Shown piece by piece: positions 1-11,950 of a DNA stretch of 64,000 nt. The DNA comes from Chrysaora quinquecirrha (taxonomy: Eukaryota > Cnidaria > Scyphozoa > Semaeostomeae > Pelagiidae). Numbering within the stretch: position 1 is the first letter of the stretch; each line of letters begins with the position of its first letter. The notes below the pieces were generated by a model, which was given only the letters and a program-made list of their open reading frames with translations, was not told the DNA's origin and ran no database searches. The translations under genes were made by a program, and so were the position numbers. Where the stretch lies: the NCBI GenBank assembly GCA_014526335.1, contig JACTAT010000006.1:1020501-1084500 (forward strand), written 5' to 3'.

Positions 1-117
1 AATGTCAAAGTACCAAGGAAAGTTATTAGCTTAAAACCGAGTTTCTTCAGAACCGGTTTCTTAGCACGGAAAGCAATAACGAAAAAATCCAAAAAAAGAA
101 GTTCTATGTTAACTTAC

Positions 118-269
118 TTCAAAAAGATTTTCCTAAGTTCTTTGATTTCTAAAATGGAAAATTCTTTGAATTCAGCGTAGACAGATTGTGATACTTTTGG
201 AGCCGTAAGTTCGCCTTCGTTTATTTTTTCTCTTCTTCCCAATTTCGCAGCGAGTTCTGCATCAGCCAT
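118..269 (-). CDS. EF-hand domain protein D (swiprosin, EFHD1/2-like), first coding exon, partial gene
   Basis: The exon encodes 50 residues plus two bases and ends at a consensus donor (GTAAGT, 117 downwards), so the gene continues off the left edge on the minus strand. The product starts MADAELAAKLGRR, followed by KINEGE and YAEFKEFS. This matches the N-terminal region of EFHD1/EFHD2, where an ELxAxLxRR helix, an N(E/Q)G turn and a TEFKEFS segment precede the two EF hands. EFHD proteins are calcium-binding actin regulators in the cytosol or at mitochondria; the EF hands themselves would lie outside the window. I chose the ATG at 269 because family similarity begins there; an in-frame extension upstream to about 443 has no family similarity. 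Identification rests on this one exon. Confidence 0.7.
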
Positions 270-479
270 TTTTGTCTTTTCCCTGTAGATGACATGAAAT
301 AGATCAAGGTCCAGACATTGCATATTTTCATTTATAGTAGCTACGTCCCCGATAACTGTAGAATTCAAGGCTACGGGCAACTCACTCCTCAAAAAAGGGT
401 TAGAGATTCCTACTGAAGCAAAAGGATTCTTACAAGATAACAATAAAAATTCTAGCTGAGGGCATACGCTATCCCACTA

Positions 480-3400
480 GTGAATTACCCCTCAATCCAA
501 GGGGCCAGGGATGGAAATAATTAGTAGCTCTCGGTCACTCGAAGATTTTGGCAAAAGTTTACATAAGTTGGAGTTATTTCTAGATTATAAGGCTTCTTTA
601 CAGCAAAGAAGGCTGCAAAAGAGTGCAGTTCCCTAGCATATAATGAATATTTTTGCATCCAAACTAAAGGTACCATAGTTAAGGGACATTAATGTAATGT
701 ATGCCTAGAGGTACTGAAGTATGGTACTGAAGTATTTTAACAATTTATAATAATTAGAAACATTTGCTGTGGGCTAAAAACCTTTTTTCTATGTAATTTC
801 TACCAAGAAACTTGCAGAAGCATACGCAATATAACGAAGTGTAAAACGGAAGGGTCAAACAAGGGCCCTTGCACTCTTTTTGCTCAATTTCATTGTAATG
901 AATCTGCCAAATTTCTCAAAATTTAGGTTAAGAGTGCAGCTCCTTATAGGAGTAATTAGGGTAGGACTCAAAGCCTGAGGGATTAGGGTGTGTCACCCCA
1001 CACCCCTTGTCTGAGAAAACCGTTATTAGGTTATTGTTGCTGTTTCAAAAGAAGGGACAAAATGTAGTAAGTCTACAATTTTGGTTAAAATTTTTTTACA
1101 ATATTCAAAACGAGAGGATCTTCATGAGAACTGCCTCACTCCGAGAGCAAGTTTGGTTCGATGTGCTGAAGTTTCTCAAAGTTTTCTAAGAACATTCAAC
1201 ATTGTATCTGGGTGAGAGAGGGTCTTGGATAAAGATGAGGCAAATATTTCAACGGATCAAGGCAATCTCAGACTTGTTCCAAATGTTTTGTCCAAGGGGG
1301 GGAGGGGCTTCAATGGACGAAGTGTTGTAGTACATGTGCATCTTTGTTCGTGGGCTTTTGCCATTTGTCCAGTTTATAGGATAACAGGTCTACCTGATAA
1401 TTCACAACCTCAAACTGCCATTTCTCGGTCTAAGTTCAAAGTTTCAAAAGCAAAAGGCCTATTGATTTTCTTTATTCAGTAAGCCAATTTCACCCAATTT
1501 TTGTAGTGCATGAATAGACAAAGGCTTTGCTATGGGGGCTCTACTTCTAGATTCAAAATTTTGCCCTAGTTGTCACCCCCTTGCTAGGCTTTCTTTATCA
1601 CATGCATACTGAGTTCCATAAAGAAGTTACACTACCCTTAAGGGGGATCATCCCACCCCAGCTTAAAGGGGAATCTTGAACCTACATACATCAGAGGGGG
1701 CTTTGGGGGGTATCAAAACCCAAAAACCTGGAGGAAAATTGGGACAAACCCGAAAACCCGGATGGCCTTAGTTTTAAGAACTGTTTTAAGAATTTGACAC
1801 ATTGATATCCTTTGTGAGGTTTAAAACCTGAAAACCCGCACAGTTTTGCTACAATACCAAAAACCCGAGCTAGAAAAATGGCAAAACCCCTCTACATCCT
1901 GGTCAGTTATGCAGGGTGCCAAGGAGGGGGATTGTATTTTGGCTTAAAGGAGGATGTCGCCTATTCTTTCCCTCTCTAGAGGCCACAAACAAAAGGGTGC
2001 AAAAGCATCCCAAATTAGAGGTGAAAGTGTGAAAGTGTGAATTAGAGGTGAAAGTGTGATTTCCATGTAATTATGGAAAATTGATTGTTTTTGTGATGGG
2101 GTTGTTGTCTCCCAAGGGAATGTAAACAAAATAATAATTTAAGAATTGGTTTATTTGAAATTCAGAAAATACAAAAGCATTCGGATGTATCAAATTTTCA
2201 ATTTAAACCTGGAAAAGATGGGACATTCTGATATTCTAGTGCAAAATATTTTCTTTTTATTTCTTTAAAAATAAATAAATAAAAAACTAAGTATTGTTGT
2301 ACACAGAGTGTGGCAGACTTCCATAATCTCAAATAAATTTGTTTGCGATTAATTCAATAGATATTCCTCGGAAAACAAACATCACCTTCACTTTTACAAA
2401 CAATTTTTCTCTGCTTGTCTCGCGACCATGTTGGGCCTTCATAAATATTTATCCGACTTAAACACAATTAAAACAGTTAATTTGTAATCCTTTCAAAGCG
2501 TTTTTGAAATTGTAATACATAGCTTATTGTCTGATGTTTCAGAGGTTTATAAATTATTGACACCGAAGAATTGCAAGTAATTTTGAGTCTGCATTTTTAT
2601 GGCCTAAATTAAAGGACATCCTCTCCACCCAGTTCTCAACTGTTCACTTCCTTGTCGAAATCTCATCGGCAGAAATTGAGACGAATTTATCAGGTTTATT
2701 CAAAAGTATATCAAATGAACATTAGAATTTCAACAATGCACACTTACCGGGTGAAAAATTCCCTGAACCAAAACCACGGAAGGTTCGAAAGCCTGGCGAT
2801 GAGGAAGTTTGTGATGAGGAAATCTTCGGGAAGGACGCTGTCCTCTTACAAAGGATGCCTGGAATGTGTGGGGGCTTTGATGAATTTGCGGGCGGGAGTC
2901 TCTTATAAGCCCCCCTCTCTAAAAAGTCCCCCCTCAAAAACTTCCAAATTGAAATAAGCCCCCGGTAAATTAGCCCGCTAAATAGAGCTTTTACGGTACT
3001 TTAGAGCAGTAATTACCATTTAGTTTAATTCACCCCCACCCCTCTCTGTCGTCCCAGGAAAAGAAAAAGCAAAAGACCAGCTTAAAATGCTAATCAATTC
3101 GATTTTTCAAACTGTATTCTTAAATTTTGTTACTCATCTTGCCTTGCCCTCTTAAAAGGTACCCTATCGTGTGTGTTTGCAAATTTGCATGTCCCTTCCA
3201 GCTTGTCACTTCCAAGGGGCATTTCACAACAAAAGGATTTCCAGGGGGTTTCTATGAGAACATCCCAACAAACGGTGGACGAGATTGAAAGGAGTGAACT
3301 GCCCTGCCCCTCGGTCTCCTTTTCCTGGCAAGACGCTAGACTCAGAGCATAAGGGTCGTTGGAGTCTAGGTGTGGGTTACTGTACCGAGGTAGGGTAATC

Positions 3401-4475
3401 TATTTATTAGAAAACAGCAATGAGGTTCCAGTAAATTTAGTTTCCTTTAATTCTGTTTAGAGTTTTTCCACAGTTCCTAAGTTTTCTCATTCTATGCCGC
3501 GCAAAGCCGGAAAAAGCTGCGGTACAACTCCAAACCGCCGAAAACGCATCTCCGCATTCACAAACTGACTCAAAAATTCTGATAACTCATAACAAGATAT
3601 CAGGGTATAGGGCAAAGGCTTGAATACAATATGGAATCATGAAATTTTTAAGAAGCCGACAAACTGACCCGACATGCGAAACAGAAAAACAGCGAATGTT
3701 CAGAATGTTGTACCACTCACAACAAAATAAACAAATTGTTTTCAATATCATTTACGATATATAAGCAATAAATTCCATATTTACAAAGAAAAACAAGCGC
3801 ATCTACAATATAAGACAAAAATTCCAAGTCCTAAGGAGTGCAATGTGACAACGGCATGGGTATCAGAGGAGAACTGAGGAGAGGGGGTTGAGAGTTGCAA
3901 CACCTCTTCAAATCAATCGAGTCATTTCCCACTCTCAACTTGAAGCTCAACTATAATCAGGGTTTATCTTTATCTGATAAAACACGTCCCATGGTCTGGT
4001 ATACTTAGAACTTCTACAACAGTGCACCGTAAAGTTACACACGGTAACACGGAGTTTCTTTTAACTGAGTTGAAAAACAAGGCCAGGGTAGTGGAGAGTG
4101 GAGCAGCCATCCCAACAAAACAGTTTTATCATAATAGAACTTTACAACAGTGCACTTAAGTAACACACGGTAACACAGAGTTTCTTTTAATTTAGTCGAA
4201 AAATCAGGCCTTAGGATAGTGGAGCAAACATCCCAACAAAACAGTTTTAGCATGGCTAAATTAAAATTAACCAACAGAAGACAATGTCTATTCTCTAAGA
4301 ATTTTCTAAAAGTCATTTCAGTTTAAATTATGTGCTTTCGTATTTTCCGTGCTTTCACAACTTTTCTTTCATTTTACAGTTTGAAGTCAACACTCTGATA
4401 CTCTGACCTAAAACGAAAAGAAATAACTTATTAACAAACTGAGATTAGAAGTTACCCTTCTCAATTGTAAGAAGC
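480..4475. other. non-coding stretch, no gene recognised
   Basis: Short ORFs only, none with family similarity or splice-consistent partners. It holds C-rich and G-rich tracts (for example 2890-2960, with repeated AAGCCCCC), a relic of the GAGGGGCA hAT-type MITE near 3213-3320, and a direct duplication at 4010-4256. I see no gene. Confidence 0.5.
4010..4256. repeat. two diverged direct repeats of about 120 bp
   Basis: Both units carry ACAACAGTGCAC, then CACGGTAACAC, GAGTTTCTTTTAA and CATCCCAACAAAACAG. The first lies at about 4010-4132 and the second at about 4137-4256. They differ by scattered substitutions and small indels, which indicates a local tandem duplication. Confidence 0.7.
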
Positions 4476-4483
4476 ATTTTACT

Positions 4484-4612
4484 CGAGGGCAATCCACTCT
4501 TCTAATAGGTGTACGGGACTTAACACAAAAGGATTTCTATGGGATTTCCATGAAAACAATAGGTTTTCCAGCTAGAGTGTACGAGATTTACAGTGAAGTG
4601 AATTGCCCCTCG
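4484..4612. mobile_element. 129-bp hAT-type MITE (CGAGGGGCAATTCACTC family)
   Basis: The ends are inverted: CGAGGGCAATCCACTC at the left and GTGAATTGCCCCTCG at the right. The flanks ATTTTACT (4476-4483) and ACTTTACT (4613-4620) agree at 7 of 8 positions, as an old 8-bp target duplication would. Inside is a repeated ACAAAAGGATTTC motif. A second, degraded copy follows at about 4620-4736. An 8-bp duplication points to the hAT superfamily; no transposase is encoded. Confidence 0.75.
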
Positions 4613-5007
4613 ACTTTACTCTTCAGAACAGCGTATGAGATTTTCGTTAAAACAAAAGGATTTCCGAGAGATTTCAACAAAAAAAGGATTTCAGCAAAGG
4701 AGAACGAGATTTCCAAGCAGTGCATTGCCCCTCGCTAAATTTAACAAAAACAACTTTTCCAACTTCGAAAAAACCTATTTCCCTGCGACCTTGCTGGAAA
4801 TTCTTCTGCTTTCAAGAAATCCCAGTAGTGAAATCCTTTTCTTTCCACGGAAATCTCGCGCGTATTTTTAAAACAGTGAACGCTCCTTTGATGTTGACAA
4901 ACATCTGTCCGAAAAAAACGTGTGCCCCCCTGGGCAAGTATTACTTTATCGAGCTATCCGGGGACATTTGAGAATTGTTTCATTGTAGTGATGGGAGTTG
5001 TACTACA

Positions 5008-5444
5008 GGAGGGGGTGTTTGGGGGGGTCTGGAAACCGTAAATCCGCTCAAAATTTGTTCAAAATCCGTAAAACCGTGCGATATTTTGAGCAAATCCGTA
5101 TGGCAAGATTCAAGTCCCCGTTTTCAAAAAAATTGCACAGAGAATCTATGAAAAATGTAGGTTCGTCAACATTTACTGTTCACTTCACGTTTTTGAGACG
5201 TTTTCCTCCAATAACAATTTTTGTTTTCATTGCGGGCTAACCTGCAGTTTCAAGGAGTCGGCATTCAGTACCAAAAACGCGAAATCTTAATAAAAAACCG
5301 GAAAAATTAGGCAGAAATGCCGTAAAACCGTTCACCGACGAGATTTGGATAACCGAAAAACCGCGTAATTTTTCGGAAGAAACCGAAAATCCGAACAAAA
5401 ATATTGGCAAAACCGTGTAACCGTAAAACCCAAACACCCCCTCC
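5008..5444. mobile_element. 437-bp inverted-repeat element, TIR GGAGGGGGTGTTTGG
   Basis: The termini GGAGGGGGTGTTTGG and CCAAACACCCCCTCC are exact inverses. They are flanked by TACA at 5004-5007 and 5445-5448, a possible 4-bp target duplication. The interior carries many CCGTAAA/AACCG-type motifs in both orientations. No coding capacity was recognised. Confidence 0.7.
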
Positions 5445-5448
5445 TACA

Positions 5449-6264
5449 GAAGTTGTAGGAGACGCGATCGGCTGTAGTAATTAAAAGCTGTAAACACAAA
5501 TAAAACCCAAGGGGCGTATTTAACCTTAATGCTTCCCTGTAGCTAATTTGATTTGACCCCAAGAGGCTTTGAGCTTCAATTATTCTAATGATGGATGATT
5601 ACTAATCAGATTTGATTCATCAGCTGAGCTCCATTCAAGATGTTCATAGTACTAGATCAAAAGTTTTGTAGTAAAAATTTCCACATCGCTGTTTTCACAT
5701 AGTGACTGCATTGAACATTTCGATTGTAAACAAAGTGAAAAATCTGATGGTTTGAGCTTAGACATCCCAACTAGAAGTTCTAATTTCCAAAAAAAAACAC
5801 ATTTTAAACTTAAAAAAAGTTTTTTTAAGCAGATCTTTTCGTAAGTTTTGACGAGTTTAGCGGTTTCAAACCTATCTAATAGAAGTCAATATTTTCTAGA
5901 AGTTCGTGAACCTTTGAAAATATAATCATAATAGCTCGATAGGGTGGGATTAATGACTTAGCAGGGCTCAATGCTACAAAACTACTACAACTGGGAAACT
6001 TAGCTAGGCCTATAAATGCGTTTAAGCTATAAACAAAACCATAGTCAATAGAATTTCTATTGATTATAACAAAACGAAATATATTTTGACATTCTCAACA
6101 CCTAAGCGTATTCCTAGCACACGCACACGCAAGGCAGAAAGCGCGGGAGTAAATACAATTTTTCTTGAATCCGAATACTTTACACTGTCCATCTACTTTG
6201 ATTCATCAAAGGTTTCTTAATATTTACAAAATAACTTTACAAAAACAAATTAAAATGACTGCTG
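5449..6264. other. non-coding stretch, no gene seen
   Basis: AT-rich spacer between two inverted-repeat elements. I see no ORF with family similarity and no distinctive repeat. Confidence 0.4.
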
Positions 6265-6273
6265 ACCCAGTTA

Positions 6274-6866
6274 TAGACTTACCCTAAGTCTAAATCTTTC
6301 TTTATCCGAACACAAATTCATTACCGAAATGTGACAGCGTTGCGGAGGAGACAATGAGAAAAGTGGACTGAGATTTAGACTTATACACTTGTGCAGGTCA
6401 TGAATAATTAATGAGCTTGATGCAAGCTCGTTGTTTCAGCAAATGTTCGGGGGGTATGATAACAACTTTTAAGCAGTGAATGAAAGGAATCAATATTTCT
6501 CAGGCAAACATTACAAAAGGTTTTATCTAAAGGCCCTTTTATTAATTAATTCTGTTTATGTTATCTACGTAAATAAGAAAACCCCTTGCAATTTTCATGC
6601 TACGATTACTCCTCTAATTTGCTTTGTTTTATTTCAATGCTGCTGAATTGTCTATGTCCAAGATCAAAGAGAATGCCGGCGGACAGAAATCTGTCCGCCT
6701 GTTCTGGAAAAACAAAGGAAAAAGCTCATTAATTATTCATGACCTGCACAAGTGTATAAGTCTAAATCTCCGTTCACTTTTCTCAATGTCTCCTCCGCAG
6801 CGCCATCATATTTGGCATGGCTTTGGCCTTTGTGTTGGGATAAGATTTAGACTTAGGGTAAGTCTA
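6274..6866. mobile_element. 593-bp MULE-like MITE with about 140-bp terminal inverted repeats
   Basis: The element begins TAGACTTACCCTAAGTC and ends with the inverse. Long arms (about 6274-6416 and 6725-6866) pair over most of their length, including TGACCTGCACAAGTGTATAA. A perfect 9-bp target duplication ACCCAGTTA lies at 6265-6273 and 6867-6875. Long TIRs with a 9-bp duplication fit the Mutator/MULE superfamily. It is non-autonomous. It sits about 60 bp beyond the stop codon of the CDK-inhibitor gene, so it may lie in that gene's 3' UTR or downstream flank. Confidence 0.85.
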
Positions 6867-6932
6867 ACCCAGTTAGGGATAAGATAAAACAAGATAAAAA
6901 GATGAAAATAATCGTGGAATAACGCGATATGA

Positions 6933-8460
6933 TTATTTTGTGCTCACCTTTTTTGCTGTGTTTCTCAGAACGAGATCATCTTTGACACAGCGGCCAGTCG
7001 ATGTTGGTAGATCAGTTTTGTTGTTTTTCTCCACAGAGGAATAACTGACCCTTCGTTTCTTTTTCTGTTTCATAAAATCTGAAAATTAAATATTCGTGTT
7101 AGTTAAATTAAAGTTAGAATTGATTAGATACAAGGAGGGCTTTAGGAATATAGAAAGTATAGGCATGATGCGGTTTGAGGCGGAATTTTAGATGAAAATT
7201 TCACCAATCAAAAGGTTTCAGACCACGCGCCAACAAAGGCGGCAGGTTCCAAAATTACACCTGTTCTGGAAACAGAAGGTCAGAGCAGGCAAATCAAGAC
7301 AAATTCGGGCAAAAAATCATTAAAAACCAAAATCAAACTTGAAAATGTGTTTATCAATGTTTTCAATCCTTGAAATTATGCTCCGAAGCAGTTTGAAGCG
7401 GGATAAACAACAGTTCAATAGGAATTGCTATTTTTAGCGTATTTACAAAAACGAAAATGATTCAAAAATATAAACAGTTTGTTTATCGGCACTGCTTGAG
7501 AAAAAACTTTACAATAAAGTCGGGGGAATTTGGTTTCTCAAAAGTATTGAATGATAGTAAAAATATTTGTAGCTTTTCCTGTCATGCTTCGATCCAATAT
7601 TGCTACAAATACTAGGGAGTAAAGTTTGATATTGTTGCTGCTTCATTGATATTGCAGTGTCTAAAATTGCAAAACTGGGAAATTCTTAATCAAAGTCTAT
7701 TAATTACGCCATTAACTCATAAATGACCGCTAAAATCAAGCTAAATTGGTTATTAAGAGTTTTATTACCGATCGAGAAAACAACATAAAGTTTGACACTA
7801 TATCTGCTTTGGTTTGATCATGTTTTGAAAATTTCACAACTTGCCTTGGGTCTGAAATTTGCGCCTCATCTTAAGATAGTGTTTGAAACCCTTGGTCTTC
7901 GATCAAAGACTTCTCAACTTATCGATAAATTGTAAAACTAATTCGAGAAAACATCTAAAATTACCAGTTATAGTTTTGCAAGGTCGCTTTCTCTTTCTGT
8001 CGACAACTGGTTGAATACTCTGCGCTGTTGCATTCAATGACGATTTCTCAGCTGCTTTCGACCTTGTTGATATTGATTTCGCTACTTCGACAGTTGATGG
8101 AGCTAGGAAGACATCATTTTCTGGGTCGCTTTTTTCAGGATGAAGTTCAGGAACTCTTCTTTCTTCATTGATGATTGCCTGAGGAGTTTCACTTTGTCGT
8201 TTGACATCTGTTTTCTTTATTTCTTCGACTTTTTCCCATGCAAATGGTCCACCAGTTATCGGAGTTCCTTCAGCGAAATCGAACGACCATTCCTTGGTTT
8301 TTTCAGTCAGATCTTTCTGAAGCTCAAAATCGAGTTGGGCTGTGACTTCTTCATGATCCACCGGACCAAAAAGATTTCTGCAAAGACGCTTCGAAGGTTG
8401 GATATCTCTTCTGAACATTGATGATGGCGTTGATAAAATTTTCATTCCGATCGCCTCCAT
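6933..8460 (-). CDS. cyclin-dependent kinase inhibitor, p21/p27 (CDKN1/Kip) family
   Basis: Two exons, 8460-7965 and 7078-6933, joined GT-AG, give 213 residues. The N-terminal CDI domain has the cyclin-binding motif CRNLFGPVDHEE (residues 27-38), the CDK-binding strand WSFDFAEGTPI (58-68) and FAWEKV (73-78), all hallmarks of p21/p27/p57. I see no counterpart of the FYY helix that p27 places in the ATP pocket. A basic region RKRKR (about 155-159) leads into TITDFMKQKKKRR, which spans the splice junction. It resembles the p21 PCNA-binding degron, with the TD pair and a basic residue at +4, but lacks the usual glutamine and second aromatic residue. The protein should restrain cyclin-CDK activity in the nucleus. 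AAG/GTGAGC at about 6947 is a usable donor, so an alternative 3' end is possible. Upstream sequence carries E2F-like and CCAAT sites. Confidence 0.9.
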
Positions 8461-8474
8461 GTTTGTATATAAAT

Positions 8475-8495
8475 TTTGAAATTCTAAGGCGGGAA
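8475..8495 (-). promoter_or_regulatory. E2F-type site with adjacent CHR-like TTTGAA
   Basis: GGCGGGAA (8488-8495; TTCCCGCC on the other strand) is a classical E2F site, 28 bp upstream of the CDK-inhibitor ATG. TTTGAA at 8475-8480 matches the cell-cycle homology region core, though in inverted orientation relative to the gene. A second TTCCCGCC lies at 8977-8984. Motif matches only; function is inferred. Confidence 0.4.
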
Positions 8496-8615
8496 CTCGA
8501 GAAGACCGCTGATCAAAAATTTCACGACGAGTTCACAAAATAACAAAAGACGAGTGAATCAAGTCAGCGGTCGCACACGCGGTTCATTCTAATCTGGAGA
8601 GCAAAATGAGGATTC

Positions 8616-8703
8616 TGATTGGTTAATTAAACAATAGCTAACATCTGATTGGTTTACCGAACAATCATGCTACCTGATAAACAAAGAGAACGCTTCTGAT
8701 TGG
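8616..8703 (-). promoter_or_regulatory. three CCAAT (NF-Y) boxes upstream of the CDK-inhibitor gene
   Basis: TCTGATTGGTT occurs three times, with the core TGATTGG at 8616-8622, 8646-8652 and 8697-8703. On the gene strand each reads AACCAATCAGA, a strong NF-Y type CCAAT box. They lie 156-243 bp upstream of the start codon, all in the same orientation. Multiple CCAAT boxes are typical of vertebrate cell-cycle promoters. Confidence 0.5.
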
Positions 8704-9660
8704 TTCTTATATGAGCAGTGAAACCTTTAGCATGCCGAGACAATGAAGGTGAAAACAGATGTCGCTTTGTTGCGGTTTTCGCAGAGACAATAGAGCGTCA
8801 CGCGTTGCTAGGACAATAAAAATAATAAAAAATAATAATATCAAGATGGAAGGAACGTGAGAGGCAAAATATTTCAAAAATACAAAAAATCTAAATTTAT
8901 GTCATTAATTTTGAAGGAAAAGTCTCGTAAATCAATAATTTGTGTCTTATCATTCTTATAAGACATATGGGCGAAATTCCCGCCCTTGAGAGCACATTGA
9001 ATGCTGGGAAAATAATGCAATTCTGCGGCATTCATAGTCGTCTCACCCAAAATCGCCCAGTTCAACAACAGCATTTTAACGCTTCGACTCAAATTTGATA
9101 AAATTAACAGCAATTAATCAACAAAACTGTCAAAAATCAGACTTTACGTCTGAAGAGAGTCTGATCCTGTCTGAATACGCGAGGCGGAAAACTCATAAAA
9201 TAGAGCCTTCCGATTACATAAAAAGTTGTATTCAGTAAATACAAATTGAGGAAAACATAATGATACATGACCGTACATGAGCAATACACATATTTCCTAT
9301 CGGTAATGTCGTAAAATTTCTTTTCCTTTTCCTATCAAAACAGCAAAAAAAATTCATTGTTGTACATATTTTTATATACCTTTACGCGTATGTGTATATG
9401 TGTGCCATAACTCTTACAGATCTACGGTATTATGGGTATTGATATACACTAAGGTTGGGTATGTTTTTATGCTTGGGCGGCAAGGGGCGCATTCCTTACA
9501 AAATTTCATCAAGTCCCCCCCCCCATCGGGCGTTGACCTGCAGCTTGCCATATACCCTGGGTTGGAAAGGTGAACAGTTGAGTTGAATGATTGTAGTGGG
9601 CTAAGGCTCGTGGAAACATTGTCAATCTTGGTCCTCCCTTCTATTGACTGTGGTGGAAAG

Positions 9661-9727
9661 TGGTCCTAGTTTCAAACCCATGACCTGCCGAATAAGTCAA
9701 ACTCCTTGACCAGTTGGCTACACTTCC
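9661..9727 (-). repeat. tRNA-like (SINE) segment
   Basis: On the minus strand this reads GTGTAGCCAACTGGTCAAGG (A-box-like) followed about 30 bases later by CATGGGTTTGAAACTAGG (B-box-like). The spacing fits a tRNA-derived RNA polymerase III promoter. Arm pairing is poor, so I read it as a SINE head or degraded tRNA copy, not a working tRNA. Confidence 0.4.
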
Positions 9728-9814
9728 TCTGAACCTCGCTCTGAATATCCTACAATTCTAATCAAATCGAAAACATTACGTACTGCATCAGCCTTCCTAT
9801 TACGAAAATCCTTA

Positions 9815-10151
9815 CTCTTAGGTGCCTAATTGCCGTCCCCCCCGCTAATTAATTTTTGAAAATTTTTCCAACCCCCCCCCCGCTCTTATTAGGACCCCCC
9901 GCTTATTAAATTTTTCAACTTCGCGTAAGTGACGCGTATTGAAAATTCATATCAGAGTATTCAAAACCACAAAATAAATAGATACCAGTCTTGCATGGAC
10001 AAAATAAGATAAAAATTGAGTCTGAGTCTTGAGTCATTTTCAACAAAAATCAAACCCCCCCGCTAATTGGGACCCCCTCGGCAATTAATTTTCAACAAAA
10101 AATCCAACCCACCGCTAATTGGAACCCCCCCGGCAATTGGGCACCTAAGAG
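9815..10151. mobile_element. 337-bp C-rich inverted-repeat element flanked by TA
   Basis: The ends CTCTTAGGTGCC and GGGCACCTAAGAG are inverted and sit between TA dinucleotides (9813-9814, 10152-10153). Runs of C alternate with GCTAATT and GGCAATT motifs. A 2-bp TA duplication suggests a Tc1/mariner-like or CACTA-like non-autonomous element. Confidence 0.65.
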
Positions 10152-10679
10152 TATACATCTACCTCTAGTACGACTACGATACGCTTGTCCGGGGAGCGCT
10201 CTCTTGTTTGTTCAAGAGAAGCGGTGACTAACGCGAAGCGATTGAATCCTTCGAAATCTCTGTGAACCCTTGCCCTAAAAACCTATTTTTTTTTCAAGGA
10301 AATCCCCTGGAAATCCTTTTTTTTAGTTGAAATCTCGCGCGTCTTTCTAAAGAGTGACAAAGAGTGAGTGTCTTCCTCGGTGACAAAGACCTTATCTCAG
10401 GTATTTCACACACCTGTGAGGGGTAACATCTCACACGTAGCTACAAAGCAGCGTATGTCAAAGAGAACCAGGCAGAAGTTCACAGGTGGAGAGAAAAACA
10501 GGGTATAACAGGATGTTCCCAACTGTACAGCATGGATACTCCAGATCATGTCGGAATTTTACAGTGGTTTTTGGAGAGCTGCGAAAGCCTGTATGGAACA
10601 AGGCCAAGAAATTCTCGCAGTTTGAGCCAGTAAATCAGCAGGGTTTGAGCGGTTGGGGCACTGACTTAATCAAACTACA

Positions 10680-11081
10680 CGCTTTTTTTTTATAAGGAAC
10701 CTACCTCAAGGCCTAGTTCTTAAAGTTCCTTATTTTTGGGCCTCTTTTGAGGCAATTGTAGTTCCAAAAGTTCCTTAATAGTTCCTTAATTTTAACTGCA
10801 CATACAGTGGTCTTAACAATAAAAGAGAGACATTTGCGTGTGAGCAAAGCTCGAGACCACTCAAAGAAACATTGGATACATGCTTAATGTACAATTTATG
10901 TGATTTTCGACTGCAAATGAATGGAACCGGCTTTCTAATTCTTGATTATTTGCAGTGATAAAAGTATACAACATTCAAAAGTTCCTTAATGATTTTCTCT
11001 TTAGTAGTATAAGTTCTTTAAATTTTCGGGCCTTCTACATGTAGGTTCCTTATAAAGTGGTTCCTTATAAAAAAAAAGCGT
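10680..11081. mobile_element. TA-flanked MITE with repeated GTTCCTTA motif (GTTNCTTA family, N=C)
   Basis: Termini CACGCTTTTTTTTTATAAGG and the inverse ending AAAAAGCGTG lie between TA dinucleotides. GTTCCTTA or its complement recurs at the left end, near 10735, 10769, 10781 and 10981, and twice at the right end. Four more elements in the window share this architecture with a different central base. No ORF. Starting with CAC, it could belong to the CACTA or the Tc1/mariner group. Confidence 0.8.
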
Positions 11082-11202
11082 GTAAATTAATTAAAAGGTT
11101 AATCTATAATTTACTTTCCAAATTACGTATCAATGAAGGGATTTTTATACTGTCAAGTGCTGCACTAGTGCTAGTGAGGTGTGGCACTCTCAGTTAATCG
11201 GT

Positions 11203-11950
<748 letters not shown>

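Larger units (their letters stand above)
8710..11195. other. intergenic stretch, no protein gene recognised
   Basis: Contains a tRNA-like segment (9661-9727), a C-rich inverted-repeat element (9815-10151) and a GTTCCTTA-type MITE (10680-11081), listed separately. The rest is AT-rich with short ORFs lacking recognisable features. Confidence 0.5.
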
